From Bacillota bacterium (lineage in GTDB: Bacteria; Bacillota; Clostridia; Lachnospirales; Lachnospiraceae), in assembly GCA_023421075.1 (NCBI GenBank), contig JAEZUM010000023.1, positions 1-64,000 of the forward strand: 64,000 bases of DNA. Reading direction: 5' to 3'. This document shows positions 15,305 through 22,930 of the stretch, piece by piece (the first letter of the stretch is position 1; every line of letters begins with the position of its first letter). The position numbers and the translations under genes were made by a program. Under the pieces are notes generated by a model, which made no database searches, had not been told where the DNA came from, and saw nothing but the letters and a program-made list of their open reading frames with translations.

Positions 15305-15943
15305 ATGCCAAATAAGACATTTAACAATCTATCATTGGAAAGACAAAAGGAAATAAAAGAAATCGCTTATAAAGAGTTCTTAGAGCATGACTATGAGGCT
15401 TCTTCTTTGAACCAAATCGTTATGGCGCTTGGGATAACCAGGGGTAGTTTTTATCGATACTTTGATAGCAAAGAGGAATTGTATCAATATTTAATGAAAG
15501 AGGCTATGCTCAAGAAAGAGGAATATATCAATAATAGCCTTAACCTAGAAACAAACGATTTCTTTGCGATTCTTAGGCATGCCATGAAGCGACACGCATG
15601 TTTTATGCAGGAACATCCACTCGAGGCAGGATTTTTAAGCAGAGTCTTTCAAAATGGTGATATCAGTATAGAGGAATTCTTATTCCTATCCTCCGGGCAA
15701 GCGCTGCTTAGTCAGGGGGTTACAGAGTTTCAGAAAAACGCTGACATTAATCCGAATTTGGATCGGGAGCTGGTAGTATTTGTCCTGACGAATATCATGA
15801 TGGATTTTGGAAGGTTCCTTAAGTCATATTTTCAGGTGAGTGATGAGGAAACCTTTCGCTTAGAAAAGTATGATCCGAATAAATTAGATAAGATGTTTGA
15901 TCAGGTCATTCACATCTTAAAATATGGGCTTGTATCAAAATAA
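15305..15943 (+). CDS. TetR/AcrR-family regulator
   Basis: 212 residues. The N-terminal 50 residues form the TetR helix-turn-helix: ASSLNQIVMALGITRGSFYR followed by YFDSKEELYQYL. The C-terminal half is a divergent ligand-binding domain. GGAGG lies 6 bases before the ATG. It is divergent to the AttH-like gene, with the operator between them, and probably represses that gene until its ligand binds (inference from layout). Confidence 0.9.
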   Translation: MPNKTFNNLSLERQKEIKEIAYKEFLEHDYEASSLNQIVMALGITRGSFYRYFDSKEELYQYLMKEAMLKKEEYINNSLNLETNDFFAILRHAMKRHACFMQEHPLEAGFLSRVFQNGDISIEEFLFLSSGQALLSQGVTEFQKNADINPNLDRELVVFVLTNIMMDFGRFLKSYFQVSDEETFRLEKYDPNKLDKMFDQVIHILKYGLVSK

Positions 15944-15985
15944 GCGACGTAATCAATATAAAATAGGGTAAGGGATCGATTAAGA

Positions 15986-16012
15986 CGTGGTTCCGTAGGA
16001 CTCGGAACCATG
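15986..16012 (+). other. Hairpin after the tetR gene
   Basis: TGGTTCCG pairs with CGGAACCA (15988-15995 and 16003-16010), extendable by two more pairs. There is no clear T-run, so it is a weak terminator at most. Confidence 0.4.
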
Positions 16013-16058
16013 TTCAGAATAATTATAGTATAATAAAAATGGAGAAGGAGCTATCACA

Positions 16059-16436
16059 ATGAAAATTGGAGCACAAGTATATGTAAAAGGAAGCTTCGAG
16101 GCGGTCGGACGTTATTGTGATGCCTTTGGGGCAAAGATTGGTTTGAATTTTACAACACCGGAGAACACTTATGCACATTGCGAGTTGATGGTCGATGACC
16201 GGTTATTTATGGCGGTTAGTGAGGCGCCGGAGGATTGCGAGCGTACAAAAGGGCAAGCGTGGCAAACAACTGCTTTTAATGTGTATGACCTGGGCAGTAA
16301 AGAGGCTGTTCGCCACGCTTTTGAAATATTAAGTGATGGTGGAACGGTGATTCATCCCCTGGGACCGTGTGATTGGAATGAATATTGTGCGGATGTGGTT
16401 GATAAATTCGGAGTGTTTTGGTGGATTGCGATTTAA
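16059..16436 (+). CDS. VOC-family (PhnB/glyoxalase-like) protein
   Basis: 125 residues with the beta-alpha-beta-beta-beta fold of vicinal oxygen chelate proteins. The N-terminal MKIGAQVYVKGSFEAVGRYC and the C-terminal DVVDKFGVFWWIAI, with the typical PLGPCDWNEYCADVVDKFG segment, match the PhnB-like subgroup. Substrate is unknown; members include resistance proteins and dioxygenase-like folds. GGAGAAGGAG precedes the ATG. Its stop overlaps the convergent tetR stop by 4 bases, so no terminator separates the two. Confidence 0.8.
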   Translation: MKIGAQVYVKGSFEAVGRYCDAFGAKIGLNFTTPENTYAHCELMVDDRLFMAVSEAPEDCERTKGQAWQTTAFNVYDLGSKEAVRHAFEILSDGGTVIHPLGPCDWNEYCADVVDKFGVFWWIAI

Positions 16437-17032
16437 ATGCCTAATACTCTGTTAATGACGCTCTGTAGTGTATGCTGATACTGTTTATTCTTATCCTCAT
16501 TGTTAATATAGTCATCATAATATAAGCTCTGTGTCACACTTGAAATGGCCCGGATTAATATATCAGCAGTAACGAGAGGGAACTCGACATCAAATACTCC
16601 TTCCTTCACACCTTGCTCAATGATTTTCGCAAAAGGGATTACCATCTTCTGTGACGTTATCATGTTATATTTATATTGCATAAGATCGGTTTGTAAAAGC
16701 TTACCCAGCAGAGCGGCATATTCTAATCTTGCGTTTTGAAATTCTGACTTTTTAACCATAAATAATTTGAATTTGTCGAGTGCATTCAGATTCTCATCAT
16801 CCACAATCGGTTGGAGAAAAAGGATTGCATCGTCGATAATGTTATTAATGCTGGCCGAAAGGATATCATCCTTTGACTTGAAATAATGATAAAATCCACC
16901 CTTCGAGATACCACTTTCTCTCAAAACATCATCGATACTGGTCTGCTCGTAACCCTTCTCAAGAAATAACTTTTCTGCAATCGCAAGTAGCTCTTTTTTC
17001 TTGCTCTCGTGATTCACTGCTAGTCTTGCCAC
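16433..17032 (-). CDS. TetR-family regulator in an operon with the duplicated amidohydrolase
   Basis: 199 residues. The N-terminal HTH reads YEQTSIDDVLRESGISKGGF and YHYFKSKDDIL. The start is a GTG at 17032, chosen because AGGAGG lies 5-6 bases upstream; a longer frame from 17053 would overlap the preceding gene and bury that RBS. The gap to the amidohydrolase stop is 10 bases, so both are one operon transcribed from the promoter at 18842-18870. A long palindrome at that promoter is the probable binding site, giving autoregulation plus control of the amidohydrolase. Confidence 0.88.
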   Translation of the reverse strand: MARLAVNHESKKKELLAIAEKLFLEKGYEQTSIDDVLRESGISKGGFYHYFKSKDDILSASINNIIDDAILFLQPIVDDENLNALDKFKLFMVKKSEFQNARLEYAALLGKLLQTDLMQYKYNMITSQKMVIPFAKIIEQGVKEGVFDVEFPLVTADILIRAISSVTQSLYYDDYINNEDKNKQYQHTLQSVINRVLGI

Positions 17033-17042
17033 AATGCTCCTC

Positions 17043-18797
17043 CTAATCAACAATCATATTCATAAGGATATTGAATCCTTTCGGATTGTGCCTGATAAAG
17101 GTATCTATCATATATCCCATGATCTTTGGTTTTTTAATACTCATATAATACAATATATTAATTGGATTAGCAAGATAAGGAAGTACTCCGCCGGTATGTG
17201 CAAGTATGAATTTAGTGTCCTTCAAGTATTTGGCGAATACCCCGTGATAAAAGGTTTTAGCAAGAAAATATACTGCGTCGAGATAATTATCATTTATAAG
17301 AGGGATTCCCGTGCTGTCCTGTGGATGTAATAACACCGGTACATGTAACATGGCCAGACTGGAAAGTACCTGCTCATCAATCAGTTGATCAAAGGTGGTA
17401 TCAAATAGGTTGGTTGATACGCATATACCATCTAGTTTCAGCTTTTCGATGCAGTGCTTCATCTCTGAAACCGCATTAGCCGGTGAATTAATGTCAATCG
17501 CTCCATATGCACCGAAGCACTTTGAATTCCGGTTCTTGATCTTCGCTACTTCCTCATTAAAGACCTTCAAAACGCATCCGAGGTCATCGCTATTCATCTT
17601 CCATGCTAGTGGAAGATCAAAGGAGAGCATCACCTTTTCATAACCAATTTGTTTCATCCATCCTAGAGTTTCACCTTCGTTCCAGGGGTTCAGGCCTTCG
17701 GTCTTGAGTGTGGGCTGAAGGGATCTTATTGTATCAACAACCTTCTGTGGCAGGCAGTGATAATGATATTTTATCTTATCAGATTGATCGGTGGGCTTAT
17801 TATTTCGAATAACGATAGGGAGTTGGCCCTTTGTGTCTACGGGAACTCTCTCCTGCGAGAATAGTCGTTTCGCATTTCCCAGGTAAATATCAGCTATTTG
17901 TGCTTCGGTAAGCCCCATGGTTTGATCTAATTGATTATAGCTTTTCTCCAAAGTCGAAACGGCCATTTTATTACCCCAGCCGATATCGCTGCCGAACAGT
18001 ACATGCTTAACATCAGAGAAATGAAGGAGCTCTGGTATCTGCTCATCGAAGGCTTTGGATGCGGTGTCTAAAAATATCTGGGATTTCCATTGCTCTAATT
18101 CTGATGCGATATCCGGATTTTCGTTTTCTAAAGTCTGGATAAGCGTACTATAAATAGGGGATAGGATTCCGCCACCATGAGATAGAATCCACTTGATATT
18201 CGGGTAATCTCTGTGGTAGCCGCTTCGAATAAAGTCAATCATTGTCTTTGTGGTATCGTTTTGCCAAAGATATAAAGGGTTTAGGAAGCGATGATCCTCT
18301 TTGCCGGCGATTCCATTCGGATGGATATATATAATTGCTTTACGTTTATCCAGCTCAGAATAGAATTCGCGGTAATCACTGTCGCCAAGATATTTTCCAT
18401 TAACGTTTGACATTAGGCTGATCCCGTCAAGCTTTAAGGTGTCCAGCGCATATTCCATCTCCTTCATTGCGTTCGGTACATCCGGTAAAGTTACCGATGC
18501 AAACCCACCGAATTTACCCGGATAATCCTTCACCATTCGATAGATATATTCGTTGCATTTTCTGTTCAATGACTGACTATAATCTGAATTTTTAAAGTAG
18601 CTTCCCGGTGTGGAAAGGGATACAAAGGCCTTTTCAATTTGAAAGGCCTCCATTAATTTTAGAGATGCTTCGGGATTCCATTTTGGCCATTTAATGGTAC
18701 AGTAGTCCTGCATCCCCATTTTTTTCATCTCATCTACATAAAAATCCGGGACGATGTGATGATGTACATCCCATTTTTGATATTTTTTATTATTCAT
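17043..18797 (-). CDS. Tandemly duplicated amidohydrolase (ACMSD/Amidohydro_2 type)
   Basis: 584 residues made of two related halves. The first (about 1-345) is a full Amidohydro_2 TIM barrel with metal motifs DVHHHIVP, IIYIHPNG, ILSHGGGI and HVLFGSDIGW. The second (about 370-584) repeats it in degenerate form: KYHYHCLPQ, VLLHPQDS, FILAHTGGVLP; it ends before the catalytic GSD strand. The halves also share TLKLDGISL/KLKLDGICV. Relatives decarboxylate or hydrolyse aromatic and acyclic acids (family knowledge); the substrate here is unknown. ATG 18797 is preferred over GTG 18806 because AAGGAG lies 8 bases before the ATG and touches the GTG. tetR follows 10 bases downstream. Confidence 0.85.
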   Translation of the reverse strand: MNNKKYQKWDVHHHIVPDFYVDEMKKMGMQDYCTIKWPKWNPEASLKLMEAFQIEKAFVSLSTPGSYFKNSDYSQSLNRKCNEYIYRMVKDYPGKFGGFASVTLPDVPNAMKEMEYALDTLKLDGISLMSNVNGKYLGDSDYREFYSELDKRKAIIYIHPNGIAGKEDHRFLNPLYLWQNDTTKTMIDFIRSGYHRDYPNIKWILSHGGGILSPIYSTLIQTLENENPDIASELEQWKSQIFLDTASKAFDEQIPELLHFSDVKHVLFGSDIGWGNKMAVSTLEKSYNQLDQTMGLTEAQIADIYLGNAKRLFSQERVPVDTKGQLPIVIRNNKPTDQSDKIKYHYHCLPQKVVDTIRSLQPTLKTEGLNPWNEGETLGWMKQIGYEKVMLSFDLPLAWKMNSDDLGCVLKVFNEEVAKIKNRNSKCFGAYGAIDINSPANAVSEMKHCIEKLKLDGICVSTNLFDTTFDQLIDEQVLSSLAMLHVPVLLHPQDSTGIPLINDNYLDAVYFLAKTFYHGVFAKYLKDTKFILAHTGGVLPYLANPINILYYMSIKKPKIMGYMIDTFIRHNPKGFNILMNMIVD

Positions 18798-18814
18798 AGT
18801 ATTCACTCCTTTAA

Positions 18815-18840
18815 TTAATAAACCGTCGTCGGTTTATTAA
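18815..18840. promoter_or_regulatory. TetR-type operator
   Basis: A perfect 11-base inverted repeat, TTAATAAACCG and CGGTTTATTAA, with a TCGT centre. It begins one base past the -10 box (leftward) and so covers the transcription start. AACCGnnnCGGTT-like cores are common TetR sites. Confidence 0.8.
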
Positions 18841-18841
18841 T

Positions 18842-18870
18842 ATTATAGATAATCTGCGACAGGATGTCAA
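18842..18870 (-). promoter_or_regulatory. Consensus promoter of the amidohydrolase-tetR operon
   Basis: Minus-strand TTGACA (18865-18870) and TATAAT (18842-18847) with exactly 17 bases between, a full SigmaA consensus. Such a strong promoter fits tight control by the adjacent operator. Confidence 0.85.
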
Positions 18871-19021
18871 TATAATAATAAAAGGAGAATTGCTATCCGA
18901 ATTGTGAATTTGCACTTTTCAATCTTTCATAAATATATTACAATAGTGCTACGACAAATTACGATAAATAATTACAAATATATCTAACTTTTCTGATCTG
19001 GATAAACCTAGGAGATACTGA

Positions 19022-19651
19022 ATGAAAATAACAGAAATAGAAGTCGAGAATAAACTATTACTCAAATTTAAATATAAAGAAAAACACTATAGAATGATTG
19101 TTATTCTGTTTTCTAAGACATCTCTGTACATTACGATTCCGTCTATATTAGAGAATGGTCTGGTGGTGAATCCGGAGGACTTAAAGGAACCGGAGATTAT
19201 CTACACAGTCAAGGATGGAATCTTTCGATATGAAGCGCTGAAGATTGAAAGCTCCCTTTTTAAAGGCATAAGGGTGTACAATGTCAGCTCGGAGGAGGAC
19301 GTCGCCAGAGCGAACCGAAGGGGAGCCTATCGGATGTTTATCGGTGAATTGACAACGGTAACTGTAGTAACGGAAAACGGAAAAAAACGAAATATCCAGG
19401 GGATTCTAAAGAATATCAGCATTACAGGTATGAGTATCGTCCTAAAACAGGATTTTGAAATAGGTACCATGATGCAAATTCTATATGAATTTGAAGGGCT
19501 TAACTTTTATCTTCAGGGTACTGTGATCCGAAAGGATAAGATGAGTGGTTACCGTGCTTTTTCCTATGGCTGCATGTTCAAGGATCCAAACCATAGTATA
19601 AACAGAGTTATTATTCAGAAGCAAACAAGAAATAAAAAGAACAACGCATAA
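19022..19651 (+). CDS. PilZ-domain c-di-GMP receptor
   Basis: 209 residues. Residues about 1-90 form an N-terminal YcgR-like beta domain. The PilZ domain (95-200) keeps both c-di-GMP contacts: R100-GAY-R104 (RxxxR) and N131-I-S133-ITG136 (D/NxSxxG). It should therefore bind c-di-GMP (family knowledge). It is a single gene with no flagellar or cellulose genes nearby. An AGGAGATACTGA site lies directly before the ATG. Confidence 0.88.
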   Translation: MKITEIEVENKLLLKFKYKEKHYRMIVILFSKTSLYITIPSILENGLVVNPEDLKEPEIIYTVKDGIFRYEALKIESSLFKGIRVYNVSSEEDVARANRRGAYRMFIGELTTVTVVTENGKKRNIQGILKNISITGMSIVLKQDFEIGTMMQILYEFEGLNFYLQGTVIRKDKMSGYRAFSYGCMFKDPNHSINRVIIQKQTRNKKNNA

Positions 19652-19801
19652 CGATTATATGGTATAAATTGAACAATCCCTATTATTTCTTGCATTTCTT
19701 GAGATTGTACATCATACGATATATTGGACGAAGTAGTGTAATGAAAGTCGTCCACTATACAGGGGATGGATCAGGAATGATGCAGGAAAGGAGTAATCAG
19801 G

Positions 19802-20080
19802 ATGGAATTCTTATCACGGTATGTAGTTGTCGTAGTATTAGCCATATGCCTATGTCTTGGGTACATAATCAAACATAGTATTTCCTTTATCCCGAATAAG
19901 TATATACCTCTTATCTTAGCGGTGGTTGGCACTTTATTGAATGTGTGGATCAACGGATGGACTTTTACACCGGAGATTCTGCTAGGTGGTCTTGCAAGTG
20001 GGCTTGCAAGTACCGGTGCATTTGAGCTGATACGTAATATTACAGGCGGTAACGGAGCTTCGGGAAGCCCGACATTATAA
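19802..20080 (+). CDS. Lone phage-type holin
   Basis: 92 residues with an N-terminal membrane helix (VVVVVLAICLCLGYII), a second hydrophobic segment (IPLILAVVGTLLNVWI) and a glycine-rich LLGGLASGLASTGAFELIRN helix, as in the Hol44/holin superfamily V group. AAAGGAG lies 9 bases before the ATG. No endolysin, tail or other phage gene is adjacent, so it may be a domesticated holin with a role in lysis, secretion or sporulation (inference). A bidirectional terminator follows. Confidence 0.75.
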   Translation: MEFLSRYVVVVVLAICLCLGYIIKHSISFIPNKYIPLILAVVGTLLNVWINGWTFTPEILLGGLASGLASTGAFELIRNITGGNGASGSPTL

Positions 20081-20102
20081 AAACAACATGGAAATGAAAG
20101 AA

Positions 20103-20156
20103 AGGAGCATCCTTGTATTCTGCCGATTTAAGTTCGGGGAAGACAAGAATGCTCCT
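20103..20156. terminator. Bidirectional terminator between holin and FMN_bind gene
   Basis: A 14-base stem with one mismatch (20103-20116 and 20143-20156) between convergent genes. The tail TATTATTAC is only moderately T-rich. Confidence 0.65.
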
Positions 20157-20167
20157 ATTATTACAAA

Positions 20168-20560
20168 TTACTTCATTAACGCATTATATACGGCAACCTT
20201 AATGACTTGGCTGGAATAGGTTGCGCCACTGATCGCATCTACATCTACCGTGTTCTTCTCTACAATATCATCTACAATAACCTCAGCCGGTTTTCCCTGG
20301 CCGCTGTCGTGTGATAGGATTGTAACATCGGTGATTACATGATCCTTCACAGTGACCTCGACGGTTGCCTTAATGATCTTAGCATCCTCGCTTCCGGTAT
20401 AGGTACCATCCTCAACCTGTGATAAATCAAGACCACTGAAATCATAATCCGTGTATGAATCCAGATTGCCGGAGATGCTGTTAATCATCACAGCGAACCC
20501 GATAGCGATAACCGCAATTACCGCGATGATTGCCAGAATAATTTTCTTCCCCTTTGACAT
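20168..20560 (-). CDS. Membrane-anchored FMN_bind protein
   Basis: 130 residues. An N-terminal membrane anchor (KIILAIIAVIAVIAIGFAVM) is followed by an extracytoplasmic FMN_bind domain ending in DAISGATYSSQVIKVAVYNA. The SGAT motif is the site at which flavin transferases attach FMN covalently to Thr (family knowledge, as in RnfG/NqrC). It probably carries electrons at the outer membrane face. It is the last gene of the marR-flavodoxin-FMN_bind operon, 12 bases after the flavodoxin stop. Confidence 0.88.
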   Translation of the reverse strand: MSKGKKIILAIIAVIAVIAIGFAVMINSISGNLDSYTDYDFSGLDLSQVEDGTYTGSEDAKIIKATVEVTVKDHVITDVTILSHDSGQGKPAEVIVDDIVEKNTVDVDAISGATYSSQVIKVAVYNALMK

Positions 20561-20572
20561 GGTTATTTCCCC

Positions 20573-21106
20573 TTATCCTAATAATGAATGAATGATTGGT
20601 TCCAAATGCTTTTCGCTGGTAAAATCCAGCGGATGGTCATAGCTGGCTAACATCCCCTTCGTGTCTGCATCGGGGTTCTTCAACTTCTTCAGTTGAAGCT
20701 TCTTGAGCTGCATCAGTACCTTATAGAACGGACTTAATCGGTTGTAATCAAAGCCACCGCGAAGATAATAGAATTCAATCTTATCCTGCTGGTCGGCCGG
20801 TATATTCGCCTTAACCAGTTCTTCTGCGATTCCCTTGTGATTTGGTGATGCACCGACTGCAAAAACAATCAGCCTTTTGTTCTTGAATTGCTCAAAGTTC
20901 TTTGTGATTAACTTGATTCCGCTGATACCACTGGCATAAAGCCCGCTGCCATAAATGATGATATCATAATCAGCTAAGTCCTTGCTATTTACCTTATCTC
21001 CCTCCAGTAAAGTACAGTCAAGCCGCTTTGCCAGCCAGGTAGCATAATTTTTCGTAAAACCGGTCTTTGATCGGTATACTACAACGGTTTTCTTACTCTT
21101 TGACAT
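20573..21106 (-). CDS. Flavodoxin-domain protein
   Basis: 177 residues. The N-terminal FMN phosphate loop reads VVYRSKTGFTKNYATWLAKR, followed by DIIIYGSGLYASGISG and an FAVGASPNHKG stretch, as in flavodoxin/protoporphyrinogen oxidase-like HemG folds. It probably binds FMN non-covalently and transfers electrons in the cytoplasm. It overlaps the marR gene by 14 bases and precedes the FMN_bind gene, suggesting a small flavin electron path. Confidence 0.85.
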   Translation of the reverse strand: MSKSKKTVVVYRSKTGFTKNYATWLAKRLDCTLLEGDKVNSKDLADYDIIIYGSGLYASGISGIKLITKNFEQFKNKRLIVFAVGASPNHKGIAEELVKANIPADQQDKIEFYYLRGGFDYNRLSPFYKVLMQLKKLQLKKLKNPDADTKGMLASYDHPLDFTSEKHLEPIIHSLLG

Positions 21107-21560
21107 ATTCCTTTCCCAACCCTTCTAATATAGTCTTCATTGAGAGCATCACCTCTTCGGTGACCTTTAAATCCTCCGGCTTAAATTGCCCAAAAAGTTT
21201 ATCCATGAATTCAGCGCTTTTCTGATGATATTCCTGTGAGAAGGCCTCACTTTTCGGAGTGGCTTTGATGCGCAGTCGTCTGGCATCCTCACTATCCTTA
21301 GTAATCTCCACATATCCCTTTTGCTCCAGCTTCAGCACAAGCTGCTTTACATTCTGGTGTGAACTGCCCACTGCCTCGGATAACTCGGACAGCGTAGGGG
21401 AATAGTCTCCCATAATGTTAAGTACCAGAAGCGTGAACCACTGCTTTGTCGAGACCTCGGCAAAGAAGGAATCTCCGATGGTCTGCAGCTTATTTGACAA
21501 CATGAAAATCAGAGCAAAAATAATATATTTACTTTCCCGTTCCTGTGTCGGAAGTTCCAT
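21093..21560 (-). CDS. MarR-family regulator
   Basis: 155 residues with a winged helix: LSEAVGSSHQNVKQLVLKLE then GYVEITKDSEDARRLRIKAT, the typical recognition helix and DxRxxR wing of MarR. It heads the operon with the flavodoxin and FMN_bind genes. RBS AGGAGAG lies 7-8 bases upstream. A perfect 16-base palindrome overlaps its promoter, consistent with autorepression relieved by a phenolic or redox ligand (inference). Confidence 0.9.
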   Translation of the reverse strand: MELPTQERESKYIIFALIFMLSNKLQTIGDSFFAEVSTKQWFTLLVLNIMGDYSPTLSELSEAVGSSHQNVKQLVLKLEQKGYVEITKDSEDARRLRIKATPKSEAFSQEYHQKSAEFMDKLFGQFKPEDLKVTEEVMLSMKTILEGLGKEYVKE

Positions 21561-21582
21561 AGATGTTCTCTCCTGTAATTAT

Positions 21583-21635
21583 GTAATAAGTTACCTAATA
21601 ATATGTAATATATTACATAAATTAAGATCTGTCAA
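21583..21635 (-). promoter_or_regulatory. Promoter and operators of the marR operon
   Basis: Minus-strand TTGACA (21630-21635), 17-base spacer and TATATT (21607-21612). A perfect 16-base palindrome ATGTAATATATTACAT (21603-21618) covers the -10 box. A second, weaker GTAA-TAAG-TTAC site is at 21583-21594. Both are AT-rich MarR-type boxes. Confidence 0.75.
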
Positions 21636-21779
21636 TAGTATTTTGCAAATCAATCTAAATTCAGGAAAATTGTAAGACCTAACAACAGAATGGATGTTCG
21701 GTTGCAAGCTTGCGAATTTACATTTTCTTGTGTATAATGAAGAGGATGGTATTTGACTATGGGTAGAAGGAGGAAGCCA

Positions 21780-22856
21780 ATGAAATTTATACATATTGCA
21801 GATGTCCACCTTGGGGCTGTTCCGGATTCGGACATGCCGTGGGGTACGCAGAGAGGAACAGAGATCTGGGACAGCTTCCGGGATATCATAAGAATCTGCA
21901 ACCAAGAGAAAGCAGATCTATTGTTAATCGCAGGAGATCTGTTTCATCGCCAACCCTTAGTTAGAGAACTGAAGGAAGTGAACTATATCCTGAGTAAGCT
22001 AGAGACTGCCAAGGCGTTGATTATGGCGGGAAATCATGACTATATCGGGACAAGATCGAATTATCAGGGCTTTGTATGGGATGAAAAGGTTCATTTCTTC
22101 TTCGGAGATACGATGGAATTTAAGGTATATGAAGAGCTTGGAGCAGAAGTTTACGGCCTGAGCTATCATACGAAGGATATCTGTGAGGCATTATATGATG
22201 AAGCAGCGCATGAGCAAAATGACCATATTCATATCCTCCTTGCCCACGGCGGTGATGAGAGAAATATTCCGGTCAACCGAAAGAAGCTGCAGGAGCTTGA
22301 CTTTGATTATGTCGCTCTCGGTCATATCCATAAGCCGGAGATAATTACGAATAAAATCGCATATTGCGGTTCACTGGAGCCTCTGGATAAGAATGAGACC
22401 GGAGAGCGAGGATATATTCTTGGAGAGATTACAAGAGGGGAAGCGGGTAAGAAGGCTACCAGAATCACCTTTCTCAATCATGCAGTGAGAACTTATAAAC
22501 GATATCCGCTTACAGTAAATGCGCAGGATACGAATGGATCACTTTTAGACCAGGCGAGAAATAAGATGATGGAACAGGGGCTGGAGCATATCTATTCCTT
22601 CACCATACAGGGATTCCGGGACGAGCTGATTCGTTTTGACAAGGATGCTATTCGGGCACTCGGCAATGTTCTGGAGGTTACGGATCAATCGGTACCGGAC
22701 TATGATTTTGATACACTATATTTGGAGAATCAGGATAACATCATTGGGATGTTCATTCGGAGGATCCGCGAGAGTACTGATCAGGATGAAATAGCCAGGA
22801 AGGCACTCTATTACGGTATGGAAGCCTTACTTGGCGCGAAGGATGTAAGAAGATAA
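21780..22856 (+). CDS. DNA repair exonuclease, SbcD/YhaO-like
   Basis: 358 residues. Calcineurin-like phosphoesterase motifs are intact: IADVHLG (D8, H10), IAGDLFHR, MAGNHDYI, LLAHGGDE and LGHIHKPE. The protein resembles B. subtilis YhaO and Mre11/SbcD nucleases. RBS AGAAGGAGG is 5 bases before ATG 21780; an in-frame ATG at 21753 has none. The next gene, an SMC-like ATPase, is 74 bases downstream, reproducing the YhaO-YhaN (SbcCD-like) pair. Confidence 0.88.
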   Translation: MKFIHIADVHLGAVPDSDMPWGTQRGTEIWDSFRDIIRICNQEKADLLLIAGDLFHRQPLVRELKEVNYILSKLETAKALIMAGNHDYIGTRSNYQGFVWDEKVHFFFGDTMEFKVYEELGAEVYGLSYHTKDICEALYDEAAHEQNDHIHILLAHGGDERNIPVNRKKLQELDFDYVALGHIHKPEIITNKIAYCGSLEPLDKNETGERGYILGEITRGEAGKKATRITFLNHAVRTYKRYPLTVNAQDTNGSLLDQARNKMMEQGLEHIYSFTIQGFRDELIRFDKDAIRALGNVLEVTDQSVPDYDFDTLYLENQDNIIGMFIRRIRESTDQDEIARKALYYGMEALLGAKDVRR

Positions 22857-22930
22857 ACCTGTCTTATGGGTGAAGTCATAAGACTTTGATATATTGAATA
22901 GAATGGGGCAACAGATGGGAGTGGTTCATA

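Noticed and set aside
18798..18806. GTG start of the amidohydrolase at 18806
   Set aside because: The AAGGAG site touches this GTG, too close to serve as an RBS; the ATG at 18797 is correctly spaced.
19669..19878. 69-codon ORF overlapping the holin start
   Set aside because: No RBS and overlap with a well-supported holin frame; composition looks like a shadow ORF.
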